Origin: Hofstenia miamia
Taxonomy: Eukaryota > Xenacoelomorpha > Acoela
DNA length: 64,000 nucleotides
NCBI GenBank assembly: GCA_004352715.1
Contig: SCFE01000018.1
Span: 155,166-219,165 of the forward strand
Reading direction: 5' to 3'
This document shows positions 45,669-56,255 of the stretch, piece after piece. Position 1 is the first letter of the stretch, and each line of letters opens with the position of its first letter. The position numbers and the translations under genes are program-made. The notes beneath the pieces are model-generated. The model had not been told where the DNA came from and made no database searches. It worked only from the letters and a program-made list of their open reading frames with translations.

Positions 45669-45669
<1 letters not shown>

Positions 45670-45674
<5 letters not shown>

Positions 45675-46095
45675 TATTAGGTTAATTTTTTAAAAATTTG
45701 CGCTTTGCACAGAAAATTAAAACATTTGGGACTTTTTGTATACCATTTGTTCAAACCACGTAGCCAAGCTTTGAATATACGAAATGTTTGCTTAATAAAT
45801 AATGTCATTTGCGAAAATAAGTATACAAAGCATGGAATCAATCAGTTAGTGTCCATTTAACTTCCTCTTACAACTGAAAACTTACTAATTATAAGAATTG
45901 CTTTCAAACAAATTTGGGCACCTATGGTAAACAATTTGACTAGAAAAAGTGCTAAAATGTCCTTCAAACTTTGATTAAAGTTGTAAAGGTGTGAAATATC
46001 AATTTGAAAACTTGGCCGAATATGCTAAAAACATATGTAAATAGATTAAGGATTTAATTCAAGTAAAACGACATAATTCTCAAAGTTCAAATTAG

Positions 46096-46133
<38 letters not shown>

Positions 46134-46183
46134 CTAAGAAATTTTATGCAAGGCATCAGAAAAGAAGAGTCCGCGACTACGGA
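45670..46183. other. Intergenic DNA to the gap edge
   Basis: No gene seen. A (TA)n tract lies at about 46099-46127. Confidence 0.45.
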
Positions 46184-47025
46184 NNNNNNNNNNNNNNNNN
46201 NNNNNNNNNNNNNNNNNNNNNNNNNNNNNNNNNNNNNNNNNNNNNNNNNNNNNNNNNNNNNNNNNNNNNNNNNNNNNNNNNNNNNNNNNNNNNNNNNNNN
46301 NNNNNNNNNNNNNNNNNNNNNNNNNNNNNNNNNNNNNNNNNNNNNNNNNNNNNNNNNNNNNNNNNNNNNNNNNNNNNNNNNNNNNNNNNNNNNNNNNNNN
46401 NNNNNNNNNNNNNNNNNNNNNNNNNNNNNNNNNNNNNNNNNNNNNNNNNNNNNNNNNNNNNNNNNNNNNNNNNNNNNNNNNNNNNNNNNNNNNNNNNNNN
46501 NNNNNNNNNNNNNNNNNNNNNNNNNNNNNNNNNNNNNNNNNNNNNNNNNNNNNNNNNNNNNNNNNNNNNNNNNNNNNNNNNNNNNNNNNNNNNNNNNNNN
46601 NNNNNNNNNNNNNNNNNNNNNNNNNNNNNNNNNNNNNNNNNNNNNNNNNNNNNNNNNNNNNNNNNNNNNNNNNNNNNNNNNNNNNNNNNNNNNNNNNNNN
46701 NNNNNNNNNNNNNNNNNNNNNNNNNNNNNNNNNNNNNNNNNNNNNNNNNNNNNNNNNNNNNNNNNNNNNNNNNNNNNNNNNNNNNNNNNNNNNNNNNNNN
46801 NNNNNNNNNNNNNNNNNNNNNNNNNNNNNNNNNNNNNNNNNNNNNNNNNNNNNNNNNNNNNNNNNNNNNNNNNNNNNNNNNNNNNNNNNNNNNNNNNNNN
46901 NNNNNNNNNNNNNNNNNNNNNNNNNNNNNNNNNNNNNNNNNNNNNNNNNNNNNNNNNNNNNNNNNNNNNNNNNNNNNNNNNNNNNNNNNNNNNNNNNNNN
47001 NNNNNNNNNNNNNNNNNNNNNNNNN
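46184..47025. other. Assembly gap (842 N)
   Basis: Run of N. Confidence 0.99.
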
Positions 47026-47430
47026 TCCCCAAAATATAGGATCAAGACGGTATAGTGGATTGTAAAGGAAATTTCAAAATGAAAACAAAGTAGTCCATAT
47101 CCTACACATCTTGAAAGAACTTTACTAGATGTAGTTTTTAATTTGGAAGCTAATGAACTAGGTTCGAAGTCGATCCAAGCATTATTTACTGAAATATTAA
47201 CGATTATTCCCCAAAATATAGGATCAAGAACAGTAGTGGGTTGTGACATTATTCACTGAAATATTAACGATTATTCCCCAAATTATAAAGTCAAGAACAG
47301 TAGTGGGTTGTGAAATGAAATTTCAAAAAAAACAAAGTAGTCCATAGCCTATGCATCTTTAAGGGACTTTAGTAGATGTAGTTTTTAATTTGGGAGCTAA
47401 TGAACTACGTGTGAAGTTGATCCAAACATT
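47026..47430. repeat. Long-unit tandem repeat beside the gap
   Basis: TCCCCAAAATATAGGATCAAGA, or close variants of it, occur at about 47026, 47210 and 47274. The following AACAAAGTAGTCCATA and GATGTAGTTTTTAATTTGG blocks each occur twice about 250 bp apart. The array probably extends into the gap. Confidence 0.75.
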
Positions 47431-48740
47431 TTTGCTCAGAAATTACAAATGACGAATGCCTGTGAAAATAAGCAAAAAAATTTTTTTCATTTTAAATTTT
47501 TAGACCCATTAATCCATGTTGGATATATTGTTGAGAGGGTACTGAGATACACTAACTGAAAAAATTCGAAAATTTTAAACCCCAAAAAGGCGATTCATCG
47601 TTTGTAACAGTCATTTTTTTCAGAATTCGTCGCTTGTATATTGATATTATATATTTAAATGATATTTTGTTACTATTAGAAAAGCACTTAAACTACATAC
47701 ATAGAGAAACAGAGTCATAATTGACTTTAAATATAAAATGTGAAAGCTAGAAATATTTTAAGTAAAACTAGCACACATCGATAAAGTGCAAACAACTGAG
47801 TGCAAACAATGCTTTCAAATTGCACTACTGTCAATCAAAAATCATACAATGGAACAAATACAAATAATTAATATTTACAGAGAATTCAATTATTCTGTGT
47901 TTTTTAATTAAAATCAGGTTAACTAAAAAATTAAGTGTTTAACATTAAAAAACCTTGCATTTAATGCCAGAAATTGAACAAATTAAAAATGAAAACTAAC
48001 AAAGCTACAAATTAAGTGAAGGACAAGTTTCCTAACCTAAAAATATAGACAAATTATTGGTAATTTAACCCTATTCTTCACAAGGGGTGTAAATTTACCC
48101 CTCCCTAAGTAAATTTTTATTAATAACTTTTTTTAAACTAAATGTGAAAGCTTGGTTGAATTTGCCACCTCATTATGAAAAACACTGTATACATTGAACA
48201 GATAATCAAATTGGCAGTTTTTGTGGATGACCTCGGTAAATAAGGTGTGCACATTTTGTGCAAATGAACCATTCACAAAGAAAAATGTGTTTTCCAGCAG
48301 CTGGTGCACTTGAGAACATGCGGTATGAAAGTATATGTAAAGTATATGAATACATGTACAGTAGTTATCTATGGTTAATTATTATCAGGTTCAAAAAAAG
48401 TGCACTTATTATCAATCTTAATTTATAAAGTGTCTTTGATTTGTATTTGTTACAAAAACAGTGAGATTTGAAGAAAAATATAATGAAAGTGCTGCAGTTT
48501 TGTTGCTAGCAAAATATCTAAGCTATTGTACTTAACGTATCGCCTTCAAAATTAAAATATAGACAATTCAGATGAAGAGCTCCAACTTTTGCCAATAAAC
48601 TTGTGATAAAAAATTCGAAATAAAGAACTGTTTTTGTAACAACAATGTAGTCACTTTTGTATAAGTTTAAAAACGATAGAACAATAATTCTCATCTTAGT
48701 ATATATACATTATTTTGGTCGAGTTCAGTTCAAATAATTT
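47431..48740. other. AT-rich DNA, no gene seen
   Basis: No supported coding sequence or known repeat. Confidence 0.45.
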
Positions 48741-48904
48741 TATCGGATATTTGTTTGTATTAATTGGATGACTAATTGCCTTACTCGGATCTTTTCATGC
48801 CCAATTCTGATTTCTAAAAGCCTTAATTGGATCTTTCAGTATCAATATGGATTTCCTGATGCCATAATCGGATCTCTTTGTGCTCTATTGGGATATTTTT
48901 TTGG
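48741..48904. repeat. Degenerate minisatellite, about eight 20-22 bp units
   Basis: Units related to TTAATCGGATCTTTTCATGCC follow each other eight times. Lengths of 20 and 21-22 bp alternate, suggesting a dimeric unit of about 42 bp. Confidence 0.65.
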
Positions 48905-49361
48905 CAAATACTGTCAACGGCGATTGACATTTATTTTAATGTAGAAATAGAAAAATGACTTGACAAAAACAAAAAATGCTGATATCAGCATTAATAATTA
49001 CAATTAATATGCCCTAAGTTATTACTAGACTTTATAATTTGTGTTTTCAATACAAAAATATTAAAAGCTGACCAAAAATGATAATGTCAGCAAAAATGTC
49101 AGGTTAAAAATTTTATTTTTGTGCTAAACTTCATGACAAAATAGAATTCATACACCAATGTAAACCTGGAGATGGGTGGGGGTAAAAACCAACTTATATA
49201 AAAAAAGTCGTGAGGATTAGGGTTAAGCAGTATTCTTCTTCAATTAAATAAAAATCATTTTAGGAATCTGAACAAATTCATTTCCTCTCTCATATTCAGT
49301 CATCTCTAGAGTGGTCAGAAATTTAGATAAAATACAAGCCTTTTGAATACATATATATATA
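48905..49361. other. AT-rich DNA to the gap edge
   Basis: No gene seen. Ends with a short TA run at the gap. Confidence 0.45.
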
Positions 49362-49508
49362 NNNNNNNNNNNNNNNNNNNNNNNNNNNNNNNNNNNNNNN
49401 NNNNNNNNNNNNNNNNNNNNNNNNNNNNNNNNNNNNNNNNNNNNNNNNNNNNNNNNNNNNNNNNNNNNNNNNNNNNNNNNNNNNNNNNNNNNNNNNNNNN
49501 NNNNNNNN
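49362..49508. other. Assembly gap (147 N) inside a (TA)n tract
   Basis: TA repeats on both edges show that the gap falls in a microsatellite. Confidence 0.95.
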
Positions 49509-49543
<35 letters not shown>

Positions 49544-50006
49544 AATGTAATTATACTGAGCTTCGAAATATTTGAAATATGTAACAAAGTTGAAAATTTA
49601 GACCGGAATCATCGTCAGTATGACAAATGATAATTATTTATTAAATATTAGATAAATATTTTACAAATACACTAAAGGAAATAATAAACATATCGCATGC
49701 ATGAACATGAGTTGACCACACACGTTTAATGAAACCCAATAGATACAGAAAATTATTTCTTTAACCTTATTCACAAAGAACGAATTTCAGATGACCATGA
49801 AAATTTGAAGTTAGAAATCCGGAAAATTTTGAACAACTATCTTAAGCAACACAAAATTACTAGAAAAGTAAAGAATTTGAATAGTTCAAAGAATTTGAAT
49901 AGTTCATTAAAATTAATTGAGTTAACACCAAAATTATAATTTATAAGCTTGTCTTGCAAGATATCGAAATTCATTGATTTGAATACTTTACTTAAATCTA
50001 GTAATG

Positions 50007-50384
50007 CTACACAACTGCAGTTATTATGAGATATATTTCTAATTCATTGATTGTAGCAAGTCTAAAGGAAAACTGTTTTGATTGTTTGAGATTATCAGAA
50101 TTTTGTTTTTTCTTATAAGGTGGGAAATTGAAATTTCCAAGATCTTTGAATGTTGAATTTAAATGATTTAGTATTTGAGTTTTGTCTGTAACGGTAGTAT
50201 TATTGATGTTTAGTTCATTTATTTCGGATGAAAGACCTTTAGATTTTCCAATAAATTTATGGACGTGTCGCCATTTTTCTCGAGTAGAATTTAATTGATT
50301 AAAGAATTTTTGCCAAGCTTTAGTTAAGTTTTTGTTGTTAATTGCATAATTACTTCCTTNCCACACACGTTTAATGAAACCCAA
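50007..50384 (-). pseudogene. LINE D linker, duplicate copy after a single N
   Basis: Identical in protein to the 50634-51008 copy from GSNYAINN onwards. The residues before the N are from unrelated flank. Confidence 0.65.
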
Positions 50385-50633
50385 TAGATACAGAAAATTA
50401 TTTCTTTAACCTTATTCACAAAGAACGAATTTCAGATGACCATGAAAATTTGAAGTTAGAAATCCGGAAAATTTTGAACAACTATCTTAAGCAACACAAA
50501 ATTACTAGAAAAGTAAAGAATTTGAATAGTTCATTAAAATTAATTGAGTTAACACCAAAATTATAATTTATAAGCTTGTCTTGCAAGATATCGAAATTCA
50601 TTGATTTGAATACTTTACTTAAATCTAGTAATG

Positions 50634-51008
50634 CTACACAACTGCAGTTATTATGAGATATATTTCTAATTCATTGATTGTAGCAAGTCTAAAGGAAAAC
50701 TGTTTTGATTGTTTGAGATTATCAGAATTTTGTTTTTTCTTATAAGGTGGGAAATTGAAATTTCCAAGATCTTTGAATGTTGAATTTAAATGATTTAGTA
50801 TTTGAGTTTTGTCTGTAACGGTAGTATTATTGATGTTTAGTTCATTTATTTCGGATGAAAGACCTTTAGATTTTCCAATAAATTTATGGACGTGTCGCCA
50901 TTTTTCTCGAGTAGAATTTAATTGATTAAAGAATTTTTGCCAAGCTTTAGTTAAGTTTTTGTTGTTAATTGCATAATTACTTCCTTTGATTTTTCGTAAT
51001 TGGGCCAA
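50634..51008 (-). pseudogene. LINE D linker, copy 1
   Basis: Begins before GSNYAINNKNLTKAWQKFF, includes KWRHVHKFIGKSKGL and ends with a stop. It corresponds to the stretch between endonuclease and RT. Confidence 0.65.
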
Positions 51009-51209
51009 TTAGTCTTTGTCGGTTCGGATTTCGCAAGATCAAATAATTCTCGTATAATTGATACTAGTTCATGGACTTGATTATCATCGGTGTTCAAAAA
51101 GGAAATTTAATTGCTTTAATCTTAACCCGTGGCTTCTTAATTGGTGCAACGGTGTTTAATGCTTTGTAGATTTCTTTTCCAATGTAATTAATCATTTGAG
51201 GTCCAGAAT

Positions 51210-51440
51210 TTAATATGTAAATATAGTTAAATGGGGTCTTTTTTCATTTGAGTAAGATAAATAGTCTCTTGCATTTATGATTTTAAATTGCTTGCTCTTA
51301 GTAGTTTTGTTACTAATATATGTACACAGTGCATGATCACTAAATGATTCAAACATTAACGATTTAAAAGAAACTTCAGAATTAGTAAAAAAGTAATCAG
51401 TTAAATTTTTCTGCGAGTTGCACAAATCGTATTTATACAA
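51210..51440 (-). pseudogene. LINE D endonuclease C-terminal part
   Basis: Contains LTDYFFTNSEVSFKS and FESFSDHALCTYIS, with the SDH catalytic His block, in a frame shifted from the part upstream. Confidence 0.7.
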
Positions 51441-51842
51441 TGAAGATTACAAGTAGCAGACAATTCATTTATAGAATTTCGTTCATAAGAGTTAAAGTAA
51501 TTAATATTAAAGTCATCGAATATATTTGGAGAGTTATAATCATTACATATTTCAGATATTTCGTATATTTTATAATTTAGATATTCGACTAGATAATTTT
51601 TATTTGGATTATAAGTTACGTTTATCAAATCTTTTTGGAAACAGTTCTCCATTGATTTTATTTCTATCCACAGCGATTCAAATATTTCGTGATTAAGTTC
51701 ATATTCAGATTTACGGGCTGGTTTTAAAGATTTTGGCACAATTATCATAAGTCCACCACCTCTACCCATTCGATTCTTAGCAAAAACCTCAAAATGTTGT
51801 CGGTCTGGATTAAACAAGTTAGGGCCGATATCAGGCTTAAGC
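51401..51842 (-). pseudogene. LINE D endonuclease, duplicate copy
   Basis: Repeats the TWLKP to YERNSINEL portion of the neighbouring copy (381 bp) and then continues past it to NLHCINTICATRRKI. Confidence 0.75.
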
Positions 51843-52325
51843 NAATTCATTTATAGAATTTCGTTCATAAGAGTTAAAGTAATTAATATTAAAGTCATCG
51901 AATATATTTGGAGAGTTATAATCATTACATATTTCAGATATTTCGTATATTTTATAATTTAGATATTCGACTAGATAATTTTTATTTGGATTATAAGTTA
52001 CGTTTATCAAATCTTTTTGGAAACAGTTCTCCATTGATTTTATTTCTATCCACAGCGATTCAAATATTTCGTGATTAAGTTCATATTCAGATTTACGGGC
52101 TGGTTTTAAAGATTTTGGCACAATTATCATAAGTCCACCACCTCTACCCATTCGATTCTTAGCAAAAACCTCAAAATGTTGTCGGTCTGGATTAAACAAG
52201 TTAGGGCCGATATCAGGCTTAAGCCAAGTTTCTGTAATTATGAATATTTCATTTTTTCCAATTTTTGTAATCAATTTTAAGAAATCGTTTCTGTTTGCAT
52301 TAAGACTTCTAGCGTTAATATATAT
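51837..52325 (-). pseudogene. LINE D endonuclease, 5' copy
   Basis: Starts in YINARSLNANRNDFLKLI, continues with IFIITETWLKPDIG (catalytic Glu) and GRGGGLMIIVPKSLKP, then toward a DDFNINYF block, where GDFN has become DDFN. Runs into the single N at 51843. Confidence 0.8.
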
Positions 52326-52549
52326 ATATTTGAAGTTATCAGAATAGTTTTTTAATTTGAGTTAAATTTCTGTTTCACTTAGGATAGGACCTGTATTTGT
52401 TTAAAAATGAAAGAAATACTTATTGATTCAACTAACCTTACCATCAAAATCGTAAGTCGTTGTTTATTTAATATTGTTTTTTAGTTGCTTTTATACATAT
52501 TGCTTCTGCGATTTTAGTTTCATGATGTCTTATTAGTATTTTAAAATTT

Positions 52550-53040
52550 TCAGCTTGGGTTCACATCAATGTATATATATATTTCGAATTGTATTTGCCC
52601 TCTTATATGCTCCATTGCCAGAGTTCCTAAATGCCTTGTGGTCTCGCCAATGTATGAACTTGAACATTCATCACAGTGGTATGAATAAACGATACCAGAA
52701 GACAATGAAATGGATACATGATCTTTATTAAGGAACATTCCATGTTATTTTTTGCGTAAAATACTGGACAAATTTTCGAAGTTGGTAATTCTTTTTTGTA
52801 TGATCGTATTGTTTTCTTTAGTTGTTCTTCTCGTGATTTTATAAATGGTAACTTCCAGTATACTTTTGTTTTGTCTTGGTTATGTGTAGAATTTGAATCT
52901 TGTGTATTGCATGAAAATTTCCTATCAATAATCTTACGAATTAGTTTTTGTGGATATCCATTATTTTTGAGATCTTTTGTGATTTTATCCAAACTTTCTG
53001 TTAAGCTTTTGTAATTTGAGCAAGATTCACATATTCGATT
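52550..53040 (-). pseudogene. Penelope-like element fragment with GIY-YIG nuclease
   Basis: Minus strand: a linker with KNNGYPQKLIRKIIDR and VYWKLPFIKSREEQLKK, then in another frame SSGIVYSYHCDECSSSYIGE, TTRHLG and MEHI. The GIVY/YIG pair with a C-X2-C between and the R and EH residues are the C-terminal GIY-YIG endonuclease of Penelope-like retroelements, which nicks target DNA for insertion. The reverse transcriptase part is absent and one frameshift lies at about 52.73 kb. Confidence 0.75.
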
Positions 53041-53094
53041 GACTAGGCACGAAATGGTGTTAATTTTATATTTTGAAGATTTGAATTATTAAAA

Positions 53095-53175
53095 GAAAAA
53101 GTTCAGGAACATTTCTCCAAATGCTTTAAAATGACAACATGTTTGTCGAAACATGTCGCAATAAAACATCATTCA
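53095..53175 (+). other. Hammerhead-like motif, plus strand, copy 1
   Basis: TTTAAAAT, then the hairpin GACAACATGTTTGTC (five pairs), GAAA, palindrome ACATGT, CGC and AATAAA. Compare 53655-53735 and the minus-strand motif at 20105-20150. Confidence 0.4.
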
Positions 53176-53654
53176 AAAATGTTCAAAGTCTTAAGATTAT
53201 AACCAATACATATATGTAGAAGCACCTCTTAAGTAAGGAAGATGAAATAAGATTCAAACAATTTAAGAAGATTAAACTTAAATGGAAAAAGGAAGAGTTA
53301 CGATTAAATTTTTTAAGAAATTGTTAGGATAATTCTTGTGTCCCAAAGTTTTTGCATTTATCAATTCCCTTGCATCTTCAAAATTTCAGAAAATATTTTA
53401 AACCCTGTCAACTGAAGGCGCGGCGAAAAATAATTAAAGATTGAAGTGAGAAAATTTAAAGAAATGTCAAATAATCAATTATCTGCATTTTCCAATCCAA
53501 TATTAATTCTCAATATCTTTAATATACAAGTAGAAAAATGTGTAATATCATTTGCTAATAAACATGAGAAAAAACTTACAAACAGAAAATAGTGTTGAAG
53601 AAAAATTTTGTTTAAAATATATTGTTTTTAATCTATCATCAAGAAAATTAAGAA

Positions 53655-53735
53655 AAAAATTCGGGAAAATTTCTCCAAATGCTTGAAAATGACAACAATG
53701 TTTGTTGAAACATGTCGCAATAAAACATTATTCAA
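53655..53735 (+). other. Hammerhead-like motif, plus strand, copy 2
   Basis: TTGAAAAT, then GACAACAATGTTTGTT, GAAA, ACATGT, CGC and AATAAA; a (TA)n tract starts at about 53752. It is a direct repeat of the 53095 copy, about 558 bp apart, including the preceding TTTCTCCAAATGCTT. Confidence 0.4.
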
Positions 53736-53745
53736 AAAAAAAATT

Positions 53746-53751
<6 letters not shown>

Positions 53752-53776
<25 letters not shown>
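53752..53776. repeat. (TA)n tract
   Basis: TA repeat following the second hammerhead-like motif. Confidence 0.9.
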
Positions 53777-56255
53777 CATGAGTCACATATTTTACTTCAT
53801 TAAGCCTTTGTATATCTTGCGAATGTCAAAAAATTATCTTAAACAGCTTTAATATAGTTTAATTATAGACGATTAAAATTTAACCATTCCTCACATTGTA
53901 AAACAGTAAATAAAGTACTATTATTACATCACATTGATTTTGAGATTCTTGGGATAGGTCTTCGAGAACAACGGTAGAAGTTTCTAATGTTTCAACAAAC
54001 TAGCTCCATATGCTGGAAAATAAATTGAGTATGTCTCAAGAGTTTTTTGGTTATATGCAGTTCAAAATTTGATGTTATACTCAACTGCTACAGAAATGAC
54101 TCCTACAGGAAAAAGTCCTACCTGCTTAATCCTACAGTTATAGTTCTACAAAAATAATTTCCACTTTTATTAACAATTAAATTTCAAATCGGATCTTGAG
54201 TAAAATTTCGTCAAAATACCACTAATATAATTTAAAAAATTGCAAGTTAGAAATGATGCATTAGAATATGCTGCAATTTAGGATGTGATATGTAAACAAC
54301 ACAATAGAATTGCCCAATATCAATTTTCTCAATACTTGATTTTCAGCAATTCTGGTGTGATTTTCAGCTGTAAAAAATTTATTTTTGTTAAAACTTAATA
54401 CAATTTTATTGTATATTCTCTTTTACTCTCAACTGATATTATTGAAAAATTTGTTTTAAAAAACGCTAGATTGCATAATTAAATTTTTAACAAACTCGGT
54501 AATTATTATTGCTCTACATTTTTAACTGTTTCTCACAGACTTGAAGCTCTCGTTTTTTCGCTACTGTAATAAATCATTTTTCAGACAAGGATCACAGTTG
54601 TTCAATATCCAGCTCAGGATAGTCCTAGGAGCTAGTAACCACAACGTTGAAAGGGCGTAGATCATAACATTGTTAACTGTAGTTTATTCATAACCTTAAA
54701 AATAAGAAGCTTGCCATAATGATCCCATTTTTGTATCGAATTTAAAATTGTAAACTTTGTAACTCTGGATTTCTATGCCCTACACAATATTGTTGGGTAC
54801 ACAACTAATTTAAAATTGTACACAAACATACAATGGCAAGTCTGTTGGAGCATTTACCATTGCAAGCAAAATCGCGTCATCATATTTAGTTACCCATGTA
54901 GGACTTAATCGTGTACGACTCATTTCTATGGGACTTACTGAATGCCGTCACTGACTGCTACTATACAAAAGCACTATTACAGTTTATTTTGTATTTATAA
55001 CAATATAAGAAAGATATCCCAATTTAATAGAATATAAATATTGTGTTGTCTGTGCGTGTCAGAATTGAGTAATTTAACTATCATTGGAAAGCGCATTAAT
55101 GAAGAAAAAATTCAAATATGATTAATATTGAAGCAATTATTAAATTAAACCTTTGTCATTTCGATAACTAAATATAAACTTCATCTAATATCTCAAGAGG
55201 TTGTTGGTCAAAATTGGTAATTAAAATGAATTTCTAATGAGGGAATTCAAAACGAGACAGTGACTTTGAAATTGAGAATGAGACGTCTATTTTTTAGACG
55301 ACCAATATTACTTTTTTCATTTAAACAATGAGACTTGAGAATTTTTTGAGACTAGACATTTGCAAAAACTTTAGAGCCAAACTAAAAACCATTTTAAAGA
55401 AGCTATAAGTTATTAATTTGAAATATTAGTTTACCATCTTTACTACAATAGTAGATTAGGGACTGAAACTGACACTCGAAACTTTTTTTGAGTCGGAGAC
55501 TAACATTTATAATTCATGTTCTAATGTGATTCAAGCAGACAATTAAATCAATTCGATTAGTAATAATAATACAATTTATTTCAAAAAAACAAAAATACTT
55601 AATACAAAATAAAATACAAATTTAGCGCTAAATTGTTTTAAATTGTTTAAATTGCTTAAATAGTTATCTGGAGGCGCTTTTTATACTGTCAACCAGTGTC
55701 ATATCATACACGGAGATAAAATGAAGCAGCGAAATTGATTGCCAATGTTCCAACGAATATCACGAATTTGCACAAGTAGATTAGTATTTGTAGCCATCAA
55801 ATTCATATGAATACCTGTAAAGAACTGCTGAAATCAGTTAAACTTGTGGAAGACTTGATCCTATGATAGAGAGTACTCTTGCTTTCAATACAAATCACAT
55901 GGAGATAGAGTGATGACACAAGTGAATAAGATTGACAACGTGATAACTTTTAACAATTTCAGTAAACAATCAAATAAAGTTACAGCAGGTGAATACTTGA
56001 ATGCTTTGAAACGAATTAGATTTTGGGGAAAGAGATTAATTTTCTCAAGAAACAACATGGTCAGAATAAACAAACTGTCTTTAATCGAAGCCCGCATTTT
56101 TTTTCAACTGCTAGTAAGTGACCCAAAATAAATTAATGAATTTATTAATTATTTCAATTAAGTGGATTTATTTCTGGAAGAATCTATTAGTTAAATTATA
56201 GTTGCCAATTATTGCTGTAAGCTTATTATCATTTATTAGTTTGTTTTCCGTTAGT
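53777..56255. other. Intergenic DNA, no gene seen
   Basis: About 2.5 kb without a supported gene. GAGAC-rich phrases at 55250-55500 resemble subterminal text of decayed DNA transposons, but no ends could be defined. Confidence 0.4.

Larger units (their letters stand above)
38810..45670 (+). mobile_element. LINE C, plus strand, with a piggyBac element in its 3' region
   Basis: Decayed ORF1 with esterase-like blocks (39.0-39.97 kb), a leucine-rich ORF2 start with a 2A-like remnant (40.1-40.2 kb), endonuclease (40.2-40.8 kb), RT (41.4-42.76 kb) and tail (to about 43.03 kb). The DNA after the piggyBac element runs on to AATAAAG at about 45628 and a (TA)n tract at 45642, which suits a LINE 3' end. 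It probably lies antisense inside a PLPP6 intron. Confidence 0.65.
49716..52330 (-). mobile_element. LINE D, minus strand, endonuclease and linker, with two artefactual duplications
   Basis: Reading on the minus strand from 52330: endonuclease start, endonuclease body (twice), SDH block, linker (twice), then noncoding DNA; no RT remains. The duplicated parts are 51462-51842 with 51844-52224, and 49716-50359 with 50361-50986, each pair separated by one N. Confidence 0.75.

Noticed and set aside
52796-53014. Plus-strand 72-codon frame with Cys and Phe runs
   Set aside because: Antisense of the Penelope linker, which has recognisable family motifs.
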